Assembly: GCF_013520985.1 (NCBI RefSeq) | Contig: NZ_JACDTY010000001.1 | Location: forward strand, 62,001-126,000 | DNA from: Mesorhizobium neociceri | Lineage (GTDB): Bacteria > Pseudomonadota > Alphaproteobacteria > Rhizobiales > Rhizobiaceae | Reading direction: 5' to 3' | Length of the DNA stretch: 64,000 nt | In this document: positions 37,379 through 46,083 of the stretch, in pieces | How positions within the stretch are numbered: position 1 is the first letter of the stretch | Layout: each line of letters opens with the position of its first letter | The notes under the pieces: generated by a model | Database searches by the model: none | Told to the model about the DNA's origin: nothing | The model's input: only the letters and a program-made list of their open reading frames with translations | Made by a program: the position numbers and the translations under genes

Positions 37379-39448
37379 ATGGATTCGTCGGCCGTATCCC
37401 CGAATGGCCCTGTCCCGGTGGGCATAAAGGACCTTACTTTCCAGCTCAAACTTGCCAAGTCGGGGCATAAAGGTGGTGAGGACGAACGCGGGCCGGGCGC
37501 GGTGTTTTTAGTCGGCGCTGGATGCTCGCAGTCCGCCGGGATTCCGATGGCAAGCCAGATTGCCCAGGAATTGACCCTGGAACTGGCGTCGCTTAAAGGG
37601 GCGCTGGGGAGTGACTTGCAAAGCTGCCAAACCGCACTTGCCTGGCTCGACGATCGCCAACATCTTCCCAATTTGTCCACGCACTTACCCGGATTTGACG
37701 TCAGTAAACCCATGTGGGGCAGATTGTACGGCTATTTGTTCGAGGAATTCTTCCGATCGGATAATGAGCAGAGATCCATCATCAGGGATGCAATCGACCG
37801 GGGGCAGGGAAGGATTAATTGGGCCCACATCTGCCTTGGCGAAATTGTCCGCTGCAATTACGCCCACACTATTATGACGACGAACTTCGACCAACTGGTC
37901 CTTCAAGGCATTATTCTCACGGGAATGATACCAGTCGTCGCGGACGGTTTGTCGGCGCTGAGCCGAGTCGTCTCTCGCCCAAACCATCCCCAAGTTATTC
38001 ATTTACACGGGTCCATGCACACTTATGAGCTGCGAAATAGCGCAAGCGACATCCATGCCACACAGGAAGCGTTGTCCATGCAGGGGACAATCTTCGGCCT
38101 GAAAGACTCAGGACTGCTTGTGGTCGTGGGCTATTCTGGAAGCGAGGATGGCGGCGTTGTCACACTCTTGGAAAAAGCATTCGCGGCAATCCCCAATCTG
38201 CTGGTTTTCTGGGTTTTGTATGAAGAGTCGATCGACGCGCTCAATCATCGGGTGCGGGCGATGTTAACCGGTCGAAACAAATTCGTTATCCTGAACCAGG
38301 ACGCCGACAGGTTTTTTGGCCAGCTGGTGCGCGGACTGGGATTTGGTGCGCCAAACTGGATGGAGAACCCCCTATCGATCCTCGACGCCGTCAAAGACAA
38401 AATCGTGGAACCGACCGAGCCGGTCACCGCTCTTGCCAAGAAGGACTTCGGCGCCAAGTTGGATCGGTTTCGTAATGCCCCCACGGCAAGCCCCGACGAT
38501 ATCATACTGGAGAGAGCAACTATCGACAGTCTCGGTGGACGAGACAGCAACGTTATTGAGGGAGTCTCGGAAGAAATGGCTGCTACCGATCCAGACGCGG
38601 CCAGACTGCGAGCCATTAGTCTCGGCCGGCTCGGTAATGCCGACAAGGCTTCCAGTCTTTTGGCCGCAAGCGTGGCCGCCTGGGACGCGTTCTTTCGGTC
38701 GAGCGGTGCTGATGACGGGAAGGCGCGTACAATATTAGCGCAGACACTTCTCGATCTTGCCGAAGCACCCGGCAACCAAAACGGTGAGCAATCGAAAGAA
38801 GCTTTTCGGCAGGCCATGGAAAACTTTCGCGCTGCGACCCAGGCAATCAGTCTCAATCTGGCCCGATCGGATTGGATCGAATCCGCGCTTGGGTTTGCAG
38901 AGTCAGTAGCCGAGCAGGGCGATGAAGGCGCCGCCGAGAATGACTTGACCGCTGCTATCGAAATCCTGGACAAGGTGCTCACGGTTTTGACAGGTGGCCC
39001 GCAATCCCGTCAGCAGCTTTCGGCTGAGGAGCGGCTGGGCGTTCTTCTGTACATGCGTGCCCGACGAACCAAGTCAGAGTCCGACTATCGGAGGGCTATA
39101 GCTATCCTCGATGACGTTTCGCAACGAGCGGTAAATCATGAATCTTGGTCTGTCGGAGTCGTAAGGAATCTGGCTGTCGCTTTTCGCGGGCTGGCCGAGT
39201 TGATCCAGGACAAGTCGCCAGACGAGGCGACGGCCAGTTACCAGCGTGCAGCGCAGCTTTACCAGGACTCGGCCGAAAAATATCTCGGCGGGCTGCGGGA
39301 CCTTGACGAGCGCGATGCGCTTCAGGCGGCCATTTGGGCTTACGAGGAGGCCGAAAAACTGTATCGCGTTCTAAATGAATCGGACGCCGCGAATGCAATC
39401 GGGGACGAACTGCGAAAAGCCCGGACGGATCTCGAGACGAGAGCGTGA
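37379..39448 (+). CDS. SIR2-domain protein with TPR-like C-terminus, likely anti-phage defence
   Basis: A 689-aa protein. The N-terminal SIR2/NAD-binding domain shows VFLVGAGCSQSAGIP (residues 42-56), IMTTNFDQL (165-173), VIHLHGS (206-212) and LLVVVGYSGSEDGG. The C-terminal ~300 residues are Ala/Glu/Leu-rich helical repeats of tetratricopeptide type. SIR2-plus-repeat proteins are common abortive-infection effectors that consume NAD+ on phage detection. The start ATG 37379 (actual codons MDSSAVSPNG) is the first of the frame. It stands alone, divergent from the peptide operon and inside the island. Confidence 0.8.
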   Translation: MDSSAVSPNGPVPVGIKDLTFQLKLAKSGHKGGEDERGPGAVFLVGAGCSQSAGIPMASQIAQELTLELASLKGALGSDLQSCQTALAWLDDRQHLPNLSTHLPGFDVSKPMWGRLYGYLFEEFFRSDNEQRSIIRDAIDRGQGRINWAHICLGEIVRCNYAHTIMTTNFDQLVLQGIILTGMIPVVADGLSALSRVVSRPNHPQVIHLHGSMHTYELRNSASDIHATQEALSMQGTIFGLKDSGLLVVVGYSGSEDGGVVTLLEKAFAAIPNLLVFWVLYEESIDALNHRVRAMLTGRNKFVILNQDADRFFGQLVRGLGFGAPNWMENPLSILDAVKDKIVEPTEPVTALAKKDFGAKLDRFRNAPTASPDDIILERATIDSLGGRDSNVIEGVSEEMAATDPDAARLRAISLGRLGNADKASSLLAASVAAWDAFFRSSGADDGKARTILAQTLLDLAEAPGNQNGEQSKEAFRQAMENFRAATQAISLNLARSDWIESALGFAESVAEQGDEGAAENDLTAAIEILDKVLTVLTGGPQSRQQLSAEERLGVLLYMRARRTKSESDYRRAIAILDDVSQRAVNHESWSVGVVRNLAVAFRGLAELIQDKSPDEATASYQRAAQLYQDSAEKYLGGLRDLDERDALQAAIWAYEEAEKLYRVLNESDAANAIGDELRKARTDLETRA

Positions 39449-39586
39449 AACGGCAAAAGAGACTTCTTCAGGCCAGGATCGATCTCGCGAGTAATTGCTC
39501 TCCTTTATCCTGTTCTAGAAGATCGGCGATTGCCTCGACAAGCGCATGGATCGCTGAACGACTGTTTGGCTGCTACGGAACTATAC

Positions 39587-39905
39587 GGAACCATACGGGA
39601 AGCTTCCCCATTTTGGCCCACGAAAAAGCCAACAAAATCAAGATCTTTAAGACGTCCTCCGGGCCCACCATATTATTACATATCAATACCTTACGCCTAA
39701 TTCCTTGAGTTTGAATTGAGCGCTATCGGGTAAACCTATGGCTTCTGGGCAAAATGGTTTTGGGCCTGTTCGTCAATTTTCTCCGTCGCGTTGATGGCAC
39801 CCGTCACACGTAGCTCAAGAATTCCGGCTTCAAAAGACCTTCCCACGATGCATGCGGTAATCGGCGGCAATGGCGTGCATATAGGCGGGTCTGAAGTCGG
39901 CCGTG
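39587..39905 (+). repeat. Degenerate repeat unit, copy A
   Basis: It starts at GGAACCATACGGGAAG and runs through ATTTTGGCCCACGAAAAA, CCTCCGGGCCCACCA, TTGAGTTTGAATTGA, TCAATTTTCTCCGTC, GGCACCCGTCACACGTAG and TGCGGTAATCGGCGGCA. The same order occurs at 60731. It fills the gap between the SIR2 gene and doxX (39449-40000), where no gene is supported. Confidence 0.8.
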
Positions 39906-40000
39906 CACATCTTCCTTACGGCACGGCACAGCATGACATGCGACATCGAAGTGACAGCCCATGACAGTTCCGGAACTGCGCTTCGCCATTGCCGCAACCT

Positions 40001-40474
40001 TCATGCTCTGGTGCGGAAAATCCGTTCGGCGAGATAGTCAACCGAGAAAACACCGGCGCCGCGCGTCAGAACGAGCAGCAACAGCGATGCCCACAGCAGG
40101 TGTTCGGCCCAGTTCTCCGGGAACACGAAGATCTGGATCACTGAAACAACGCCGAGCAGCATCAGCGCGCCGAGACGCGAGAACAGTCCCAGGAAAAGCA
40201 GCACCGCCCCGGTGATCTCTGCCGTTGTCGCCAGCGGCGCCGCGATCGCCGGATCGATGAGCGGTAGATTGTATTCGCTGGCGAACAGCTGCAGCGTCAC
40301 CGGCCAGGACGCGAGCTTCGATTGTGCAGACTGCCAGAAGACATGCGCAATCGCGACTCGAGCTGCGAGCTGGACCAGCGAAAATGGGATACGCTCCGGC
40401 AAGCTGATCACTCGTCGGTAAAGACCAACAAGGCCGGCAGGGCGAGGCGTGGAGTATTCCGGTATTGCAGTCAT
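40001..40474 (-). CDS. DoxX-family membrane protein of the bufferin operon
   Basis: A 157-aa protein with four hydrophobic helices, including ITGAVLLFLGLFSRLGALMLLGVVSVIQIFVFP. DoxX-type proteins commonly accompany bufferin (DUF692/DUF2282) genes, where they may move electrons or act on the metallopeptide at the membrane. Last gene of the minus-strand operon, 11 bp after bufC. Confidence 0.85.
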   Translation of the reverse strand: MTAIPEYSTPRPAGLVGLYRRVISLPERIPFSLVQLAARVAIAHVFWQSAQSKLASWPVTLQLFASEYNLPLIDPAIAAPLATTAEITGAVLLFLGLFSRLGALMLLGVVSVIQIFVFPENWAEHLLWASLLLLVLTRGAGVFSVDYLAERIFRTRA

Positions 40475-40485
40475 GATTGTCTCCT

Positions 40486-41271
40486 TCAGTTTGAGAGAGG
40501 GTGCAGCGGGACACGCACGTCGGTGACGAGCCTGTCGCGGAACAGACGCACAAGCGCTGAAACCAGGTCGAAGGCCGGGTCGAGTGCCAAGGCGCGGCTA
40601 GTGGCATGCTCAAGGCCGAAGCCGTGCTTCAGCGAATGCCAGAAGGCGAAGCTCGTGCGGTCGAGCAGAAAAAGCCGCACGTAGTTCCCCGATCGCCACA
40701 GCGCCACCCGTTCGGGGCGCCTTGTCCAGGTGATTTTTTCATCGACCGCCGTCTCCTGTTGATGCCCCATCCATACCGATAGGATCGACCAGTGCGAGAC
40801 GATCAGTCGCAGTGAGGGCTGGAGCAGGATATCCGGCGACAGCCCAAGGTCGGTGCTGTCGTATTCTGCGAGACTGCGGGCCGGGAGCGAAGCTGTATCG
40901 AGCGCTTCGGCAATGGCCCATTCGAGCCGAGCCGTCTCGGCGACGATCGGCATGTCGGACAGGGTGTCGATGGTCTTCAGGAAGCGAGGGAAGCCCGCGC
41001 CATAACGCGCCAGGCGTGACTCCGCCGGCGGATGCCGTCGAATGAATTCGCTCGCCATAAAGCGGAAGAAACGTTCGTCGACGAGGCGAGCCGTAACGGG
41101 GAACACGGCCATCAGCACGGCAGTCAACGAACTGCGCGTGTTGTTCTGGTAGATGCGCAGGCGAGCCATTGGGTCGGCCTTGCCGGCGGTCAGCATTTTC
41201 GCGTCGATCAGTGGCTCCATGGCCAGCACCGAGCGCGCCACGATGGTCTGCAGATGTTCAAGCGGCAGCAT
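40486..41271 (-). CDS. bufC: BufC-like DUF2063 protein (bufferin maturation partner)
   Basis: A 261-aa protein with the DUF2063 N-terminal region (RLRIYQNNTRSSLTAVLMAVFPVTARLV, DERFFRFMASEFI, RHPPAESRL). It is the partner of DUF692 multinuclear non-heme iron enzymes and probably delivers the precursor peptide. GAGGGAGGAT precedes ATG 41271. It overlaps bufB by 14 bp, so the pair is translationally coupled. Confidence 0.85.
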   Translation of the reverse strand: MLPLEHLQTIVARSVLAMEPLIDAKMLTAGKADPMARLRIYQNNTRSSLTAVLMAVFPVTARLVDERFFRFMASEFIRRHPPAESRLARYGAGFPRFLKTIDTLSDMPIVAETARLEWAIAEALDTASLPARSLAEYDSTDLGLSPDILLQPSLRLIVSHWSILSVWMGHQQETAVDEKITWTRRPERVALWRSGNYVRLFLLDRTSFAFWHSLKHGFGLEHATSRALALDPAFDLVSALVRLFRDRLVTDVRVPLHPLSN

Positions 41272-42286
41272 GATATCCTCCCTCGATTGTCGGCAATGCG
41301 ACGGGCATGGCCGGTCTGGTTCTGGCGGCGGCAAATGCCGCAAGCACAGGCATGCTGGTTCGAATGCTTTCGAAAGTTGGCAGGCTGGACACAGGCAGGA
41401 CCATAGTCGGGGCGATCTGCCTTGCGGCCTGCTTGCGGCTGAACATGATCGAAGCGGAGAGCATGTCGGCCCACATGGCTTCGCCGAGCAACACGTCGAG
41501 AATCGGAACGTCGGTATCCCATTCGATCAGCGTAGGGCGCGGCCCGAGATGGCTGATGGCATGGTGATAGAGTCCCCAGACAACCGGCGGCACACGAGAG
41601 CCGTGGTCGTCGATAAGCACGGTGTCGCCGCCGACCTGATTGGTCGCATGGCCGGCAAGGTGGATCTCACCGATGGCATCGGCAGGCAAAGCGTCGATGA
41701 AGGTCTTTGCGTCGTATTGGAGATTGTGCGCCGAAACTTGGACATTGTTGACGTCCAGAAGCAGGCCGCAGCCAGTTTGCGCCACCAGCTCGGCCAGGAA
41801 TTCAGCTTCATTCATGGAGGAGTCCGCAAACGCGACATAGGCTGATAGGTTCTCGATCAGCACCTGGCGCTTCAACGTGTCCTGAACGGTCGCGACATTG
41901 CGCGCCACGATCGCCAGCGCTTCTTCGTCATAGCGAAGCGGCAACAGGTCGTTGAGATAGGCTCCGTCGGCAACGCTCCAGGCAAGATGCTCCGAAACGA
42001 GATCAGGCTGGAACCGCTCGCAGACCTTATGCAGCCTTTCCAGATGATCGCGGTCCACGCCTTGTGCGCTGCCCAGAGACAGGCCAACACCGTGAACCGA
42101 CAGCGGATATATCTGGCGCAGCCGTTCAAGCGCCTCGACGGCGGTGCCGTCGCCCATATAATTCTCGGCATGCACTTCGAGCCAGCCGGCGGAAGGCCTG
42201 CGGCTAAGCATTTCGCTGATGTGAGGAGAGCGCAGACCGATGCCGGCGGATGCCGGGATCGTGAGGGGCTGAAATGCACGGGACAT
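41258..42286 (-). CDS. bufB: BufB, DUF692 multinuclear iron-dependent oxidase (MNIO)
   Basis: A 342-aa TIM-barrel enzyme. It shows GIGLRSPHISEML, WLEVHAENYMG, LSVHGVGLSLGS, SEHLAWS, LIENLSAY, LLLDVNNVQVSAHN, EIHLAGH and IDDHGSRV...IEWDTDVP. These are the conserved His/Asp/Glu residues that bind the iron cluster. MNIOs turn cysteines of bufferin precursors into thiooxazole or oxazolone-type groups that hold copper. The start ATG 42286 (MSRAFQPLTI) is used because upstream sequence is low-complexity. Next to bufA1 and bufC. Confidence 0.9.
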   Translation of the reverse strand: MSRAFQPLTIPASAGIGLRSPHISEMLSRRPSAGWLEVHAENYMGDGTAVEALERLRQIYPLSVHGVGLSLGSAQGVDRDHLERLHKVCERFQPDLVSEHLAWSVADGAYLNDLLPLRYDEEALAIVARNVATVQDTLKRQVLIENLSAYVAFADSSMNEAEFLAELVAQTGCGLLLDVNNVQVSAHNLQYDAKTFIDALPADAIGEIHLAGHATNQVGGDTVLIDDHGSRVPPVVWGLYHHAISHLGPRPTLIEWDTDVPILDVLLGEAMWADMLSASIMFSRKQAARQIAPTMVLPVSSLPTFESIRTSMPVLAAFAAARTRPAMPVALPTIEGGYHAAA

Positions 42287-42329
42287 CGGTCTGCTCCCTT
42301 CCAAAGGGTTGGCTTGAAGTCTGGGTCGG

Positions 42330-42599
42330 TCAGGCTTTCGACTTGTCGCTGCCGCCGGTGATCTTGGCGCAGCTGCCGGCCGGCACGTAGAGCCAGGAAT
42401 CCGGCTGGTTGTCGGCGGTGGAGGTGCCCGCGCACGAGTGCGTTGCCGTCTGGCAGTCGTTCTGGCCGGCCTTGACGACGCCATAGCACTTCTCGAACGA
42501 GAAGCTGGGCTGAGCGGCCGGGCCGCTATAGGCTGCAGTTGCAGCAAGCGAGGTGGCGGCCGCGAGGGCCGATCCGATGAGGGTCTTGGTGTTGATCAC
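42330..42599 (-). CDS. bufA1: BufA1 (DUF2282) bufferin precursor
   Basis: An 89-aa protein starting at GTG 42599 (AGGAGA 7-8 bp upstream). The N-terminal signal-type segment ([25 protein letters not shown]) is followed by a core with four cysteines in [24 protein letters not shown] and GSCAKITGG. The family (DUF2282) gives periplasmic copper-binding bufferins after MNIO modification. First gene of the bufA1-bufB-bufC-doxX operon, which suits copper or reactive-species stress control. Confidence 0.88.
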   Translation of the reverse strand: MINTKTLIGSALAAATSLAATAAYSGPAAQPSFSFEKCYGVVKAGQNDCQTATHSCAGTSTADNQPDSWLYVPAGSCAKITGGSDKSKA

Positions 42600-42742
42600 G
42601 GTCGTTTCTCCTGGTTGCGTTTCGAGGGAAGACTGACCTGGTGGCCTGTCTGCAAGCAGTGTCGTCGAACGCGCGATGAAGCTGAAATGCTGTCTCGGCA
42701 TGGATTTGATACACGGTCACTATGTTGACGAGGATAACGAGC

Positions 42743-42776
42743 AAAAGCCCTCCGGCGGGGAACCGGAGGGCTTTGG
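42743..42776 (-). terminator. Hairpin terminator ahead of the bufferin operon
   Basis: AAAGCCCTCCGG and CCGGAGGGCTTT pair across CGGGGAA. Read on the minus strand the stem is followed by TTTTGC, so it should stop the patatin-like gene at 42832 and insulate the bufferin operon. Confidence 0.85.
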
Positions 42777-42831
42777 CGCCTGCACTTCGTGAGCGGATCG
42801 AAGCAGGCGCGGACTAGGCGGAGGGAGGCGC

Positions 42832-43674
42832 CTAGACGTATCGATTTTTGCTGTCGACGAATGAGCTTTCGCTCAAGCTTGGATGGTCGGCGAGAAGCCA
42901 GTCCTCGGCCCGCTGCCGTCCGCGGTCACGCATGTCGGTCAATTCGCCCCAGTCGGTCCAAGGCCTGGTAAACAGCGCAGCGCTTGTTCTGTGATGACTG
43001 TCGAAGAGGACAGATGCAGAGTTCACGGCATTTGCGGCGGGGCGGTAAGCCGCACAAGGCGTCATGCAGCCGGAGGGTTTGCCGCTGACGACGAGCCAAT
43101 GTCCAGCCTCGATCGGCTGCACCGGCGGCAAGGCCGAAAAATCGCCTTCGCCCCAATATGGATCGCCATCGATTTCCACGGCCGGGAAGAGGAATGGGAC
43201 TGTCGCTCCCGCCAGGATCGCGTCGATCGACAACTGGTCGCCGGAGAAAATCGTCACGGTGTCGGTGCGAGCATTCGAAGCCAGGATGTTGAGCTTCAAC
43301 TGGCAGCTATCTTTGTGCAACTCGGCGATGTCGATCGACTGTTCTAGGATCGACCTCAGCGGATTGGCGGTAACGGCTACAGACATCGATGCGTGGCTGA
43401 CGCGCCGCCAGAAATTTGTGAGCGCCGTCCTTGCCCCACGCCTGCCGCCCAGAGCCAGTCCGTAGGCAAGAACCGCTGCCTCCATGCCTCCGAAACCGGA
43501 TGCGGTGATGCTGCGGAAGACAAGGCGAGGTTCATCCAGCAAGCGATCCAGCACGCCCCAGACAAATGCGCCGTGTGCGTCGTTTGCCAGGGTAATGTCG
43601 ATCGGCTGGCGGTCTTTCATCGCCAGTTTTGCACCGGCAATGAAGGCTTGGTCGGTTGCGGCCTGGATATGCAT
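42832..43674 (-). CDS. Patatin-like protein with missing catalytic residues (pseudoenzyme)
   Basis: A 280-aa protein clearly of the patatin family (HGAFVWGVLDRLLDEPRL; AVLAYGLALGGRRGARTAL; FWRRVS; FLFPAVEIDGDPYW). The three active-site elements are changed: the GGG oxyanion loop reads NDA (31-33), GTSAG reads TASGF (57-61), and the DGG Asp motif reads GEG (175-177). The reading frame is intact and codon use is normal, so it is expressed or only recently lost. An intact patatin gene lies at 49848. Lipase activity is unlikely; a binding or regulatory role is possible. Confidence 0.72.
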   Translation of the reverse strand: MHIQAATDQAFIAGAKLAMKDRQPIDITLANDAHGAFVWGVLDRLLDEPRLVFRSITASGFGGMEAAVLAYGLALGGRRGARTALTNFWRRVSHASMSVAVTANPLRSILEQSIDIAELHKDSCQLKLNILASNARTDTVTIFSGDQLSIDAILAGATVPFLFPAVEIDGDPYWGEGDFSALPPVQPIEAGHWLVVSGKPSGCMTPCAAYRPAANAVNSASVLFDSHHRTSAALFTRPWTDWGELTDMRDRGRQRAEDWLLADHPSLSESSFVDSKNRYV

Positions 43675-43893
43675 CTTTTTGAGTCTCCTCCCGAAGAACG
43701 CCAGGCAAGGCGTCTAATGGAGACACTGCCGCATCATTCTTCGTTGGCGAAATGCCAAGGTGGCATGAACTCCATAGACAGATTGCATTGGCTGCAATCC
43801 CTTGCGCGCCGCAAGGTTTTGCCAGGCTGGCGAGAATCCCGCGATCTCGCTTGGGAGCTGGGGCCACGACGGTCAGCACAAGAGGAGCGTGTC

Positions 43894-44169
43894 ATGAGAA
43901 TACGAAGTGTCTGTTTGGGGGCGTTCGCCCTCGGTCTTTTAGCCGGGCCTGCATCCGCCGATGCCTTCAGCGATCTGGCGTCGCTGCCGTCATTTTATAG
44001 CGATGCCGTCATGAAAACGATGAAGCCGATGGCCGGTTTCAAAAAGGCTTGGCTGGCTGCGCCCCGGGGTGATCGGGACAAGATGATGAAGATGTGTAAT
44101 GACGCAGCCATGAGCAAGCCGCACGCAGCGTTCTGCGCCAATGTATTGGCGCTTGGCGGCGCCAACTGA
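43894..44169 (+). CDS. Small secreted protein of unknown function
   Basis: A 91-aa protein with a clear signal peptide (MRIRSVCLGAFALGLLAGPASA) and a mature ~68-residue domain with two cysteines (MCNDAAMSKPHAAFC). AGAGGAGCG lies 6-9 bp before ATG 43894. No known family recognised. Its own terminator follows at 44208. The gap 43675-43893 shows no further gene. Confidence 0.65.
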   Translation: MRIRSVCLGAFALGLLAGPASADAFSDLASLPSFYSDAVMKTMKPMAGFKKAWLAAPRGDRDKMMKMCNDAAMSKPHAAFCANVLALGGAN

Positions 44170-44207
44170 GCTGCACCGACCGTGCCGGGCAACACAGGAA
44201 TGATGTC

Positions 44208-44236
44208 ACGGTGGCGAGCGGTCTGCTCGCCACCGT
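44208..44236 (+). terminator. Hairpin terminator after the small secreted protein gene
   Basis: ACGGTGGCGAGC and GCTCGCCACCGT pair perfectly across a GGTCT loop, followed by CGTTTGG. The T tract is weak. Confidence 0.65.
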
Positions 44237-44400
44237 CGTTTGGTGGTGGCCAGCTGTTGCGCAACTGTCCGCAGCGCGTGCTGTCACGGCGCCATGACGG
44301 GCTGCTATCGACTTTATAGCCGCAGTGCATTGGCGTCAAAGCGAGCCTTGCGGCAGTCTCCGAAGCGCGAACAACCTCGTGCAATTGGGGATAAATCGGC

Positions 44401-45315
44401 ATGGACATTCACCACATCCGCTACTTCCTGGCCGTGTGCGAGACGCGAAACTTCACGCGCGCAGGCGAAAAGTGCAACGTCACCCAGCCGGCTCTGTCCC
44501 GCGCCATTCAGCAACTCGAGGAGGAGGTCGGAGGGCTGCTGTTTCGTCGCGAACGAAGCTTGACCCACCTCACCGACCTGGGCGTGCTGCTTCGCCCCCG
44601 TTTTCAGCAGATCCTCGACGAACTGACCGGAGTGCGGCAGGAGGCATCGAGGTTTCTATGCCTGGAAAACGCCAACCTCAAGGTCGGCGTCATGTGCACG
44701 ATCGGCCCCCGTCGCTTCACCGGCCTGCTGACTGACTTCAAGCGGCGGCAGCAGGGCATCCAGCTGCAACTGGTTGAGGGCGTGCCGGCATCGCTCTCCC
44801 AACTCTTGGAGTCCGGCGAGATCGACGTCGCCATCATGGCGTCAAGCGACAGCTTCCCGGACCGCTTCGACGTTACACCGCTTTATCGCGAGCGCTTTGT
44901 CCTCGCCTTTCCAAATGGCCACCGGCTGGCTCGCAATGACAACGTGGCGATCTCCGAACTCGATGGCGAAAATTATCTCAGGCGTCTCAATTGCGAGTAT
45001 CGCGATCACCTTGCCGGCCTGTGCACGGATCGGGGCGTGAAGCTCAGGATCTCCTACGCCAGCGAGCGCGAGGACTGGATCCAGAATATGGTGTCCGGAG
45101 GGCTAGGCATCTGCTTCATCCCGGAATTCAGTGCGGTGATTCCGGGGTTGCAGGTCCGTCCCGTGATTGATCCTGAAGTCTGGCGGGAAGTCTCTCTGGT
45201 CGTCGTTGCGGGACGCAGGTTCTCGCCTGCCGCGTCGGCTTTCGTGAACAGCGTCAAGGCGCATGGCTGGCCTGAGAGCGCAATAGTCCAAGCGATCCAC
45301 AAGACCGCAGCCTGA
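44401..45315 (+). CDS. LysR-family regulator 1
   Basis: A 304-aa protein. The N-terminal helix-turn-helix (RYFLAVCETRNFTRAGEKCNVTQPALSRAI) is followed by a LysR substrate-binding domain. The first ~65 residues are nearly the same as in the regulators at 48764 and 54338, pointing to duplication. Its position ahead of the cupin and MFS genes suggests it controls them. The inducer is unknown. Confidence 0.88.
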   Translation: MDIHHIRYFLAVCETRNFTRAGEKCNVTQPALSRAIQQLEEEVGGLLFRRERSLTHLTDLGVLLRPRFQQILDELTGVRQEASRFLCLENANLKVGVMCTIGPRRFTGLLTDFKRRQQGIQLQLVEGVPASLSQLLESGEIDVAIMASSDSFPDRFDVTPLYRERFVLAFPNGHRLARNDNVAISELDGENYLRRLNCEYRDHLAGLCTDRGVKLRISYASEREDWIQNMVSGGLGICFIPEFSAVIPGLQVRPVIDPEVWREVSLVVVAGRRFSPAASAFVNSVKAHGWPESAIVQAIHKTAA

Positions 45316-45508
45316 AGCAAAAAGGAAGAAATTTCTATGCCGCGTGGCAATCCAGTCGCGCGCTTTTTGTGCAGTTGCAATGGTTGACGATAGTTTTCAG
45401 GTATCGAATTGAAAGCCAGTCAGCATTTCTCTTTCTGTGCCGCTCCGGTCACTCTCCTCGTCATGCCCCGCCTCCCGCGTTTGGGCACCGACAAAGGAGA
45501 AATACGAC

Positions 45509-45991
45509 ATGGCTACCAAAAAACTTAATCTTGCGCTTGCGATAGGGCTGCTTTCCGCAACCGCCACATTTTCCGCTGCCCCGGCCTTCGCCGGCGACTG
45601 CCCTGCCGGCCAGGCCGCAACGACCGATATCCAGGAACATCCCAGCAAACCGGTTGGCGTTGTCGACACGGTTCTCTCCGCCATCGATCTGAGCAGCAAG
45701 GGCGAAGCCTGGAAAGGCAACATGCTGCGCCTTCGCAAGCTCGTCGTTCAGCCGGGCGGCGTCGTGCCATGGCATGAGCACAATGTTCGCCCGGCCAACA
45801 TCCTCATCGTCGAAGGTTCGATCACCGAATATCGCAGCACCTGCAAGGTGGGGATCGAGCATCCAGCCGGCGACGTGACCGCCGAGTTCGGCCAGCTCGC
45901 CCATTGGTGGAAGAACAACGGCAAGGTGCCAGCCGTGCTCTATTCCGCCGACGTCCTGCCGCCCGCGATGCCCGACGACCACATGATGTGA
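45509..45991 (+). CDS. Exported cupin-domain protein
   Basis: A 160-aa protein with a Sec signal peptide (MATKKLNLALAIGLLSATATFSAAPAFAG) followed by a small cupin barrel: LRKLVVQPGGVVPWHEHNVRPANILIVEGS (metal-binding HxH type) and ITEYRSTCKV. AAAGGAGA lies 6-9 bp before ATG 45509. Small exported cupins bind or buffer metals or organic acids, and the substrate here is unknown. Confidence 0.82.
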   Translation: MATKKLNLALAIGLLSATATFSAAPAFAGDCPAGQAATTDIQEHPSKPVGVVDTVLSAIDLSSKGEAWKGNMLRLRKLVVQPGGVVPWHEHNVRPANILIVEGSITEYRSTCKVGIEHPAGDVTAEFGQLAHWWKNNGKVPAVLYSADVLPPAMPDDHMM

Positions 45992-46083
45992 TCCGGCCGT
46001 TTCGGCGAACAGTCCCACCATCAGCAACCGAAAGCGCGTCCTCAGGTGACCACCCTGGGGACGTCCGGCCACAGAGCCTCGTC

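Noticed and set aside
39661..39675. GGGCCCACCA in the repeats as a tRNA 3' end
   Set aside because: No T-arm sequence precedes it, and the flanks are not alike enough in the three copies. No tRNA body is present.
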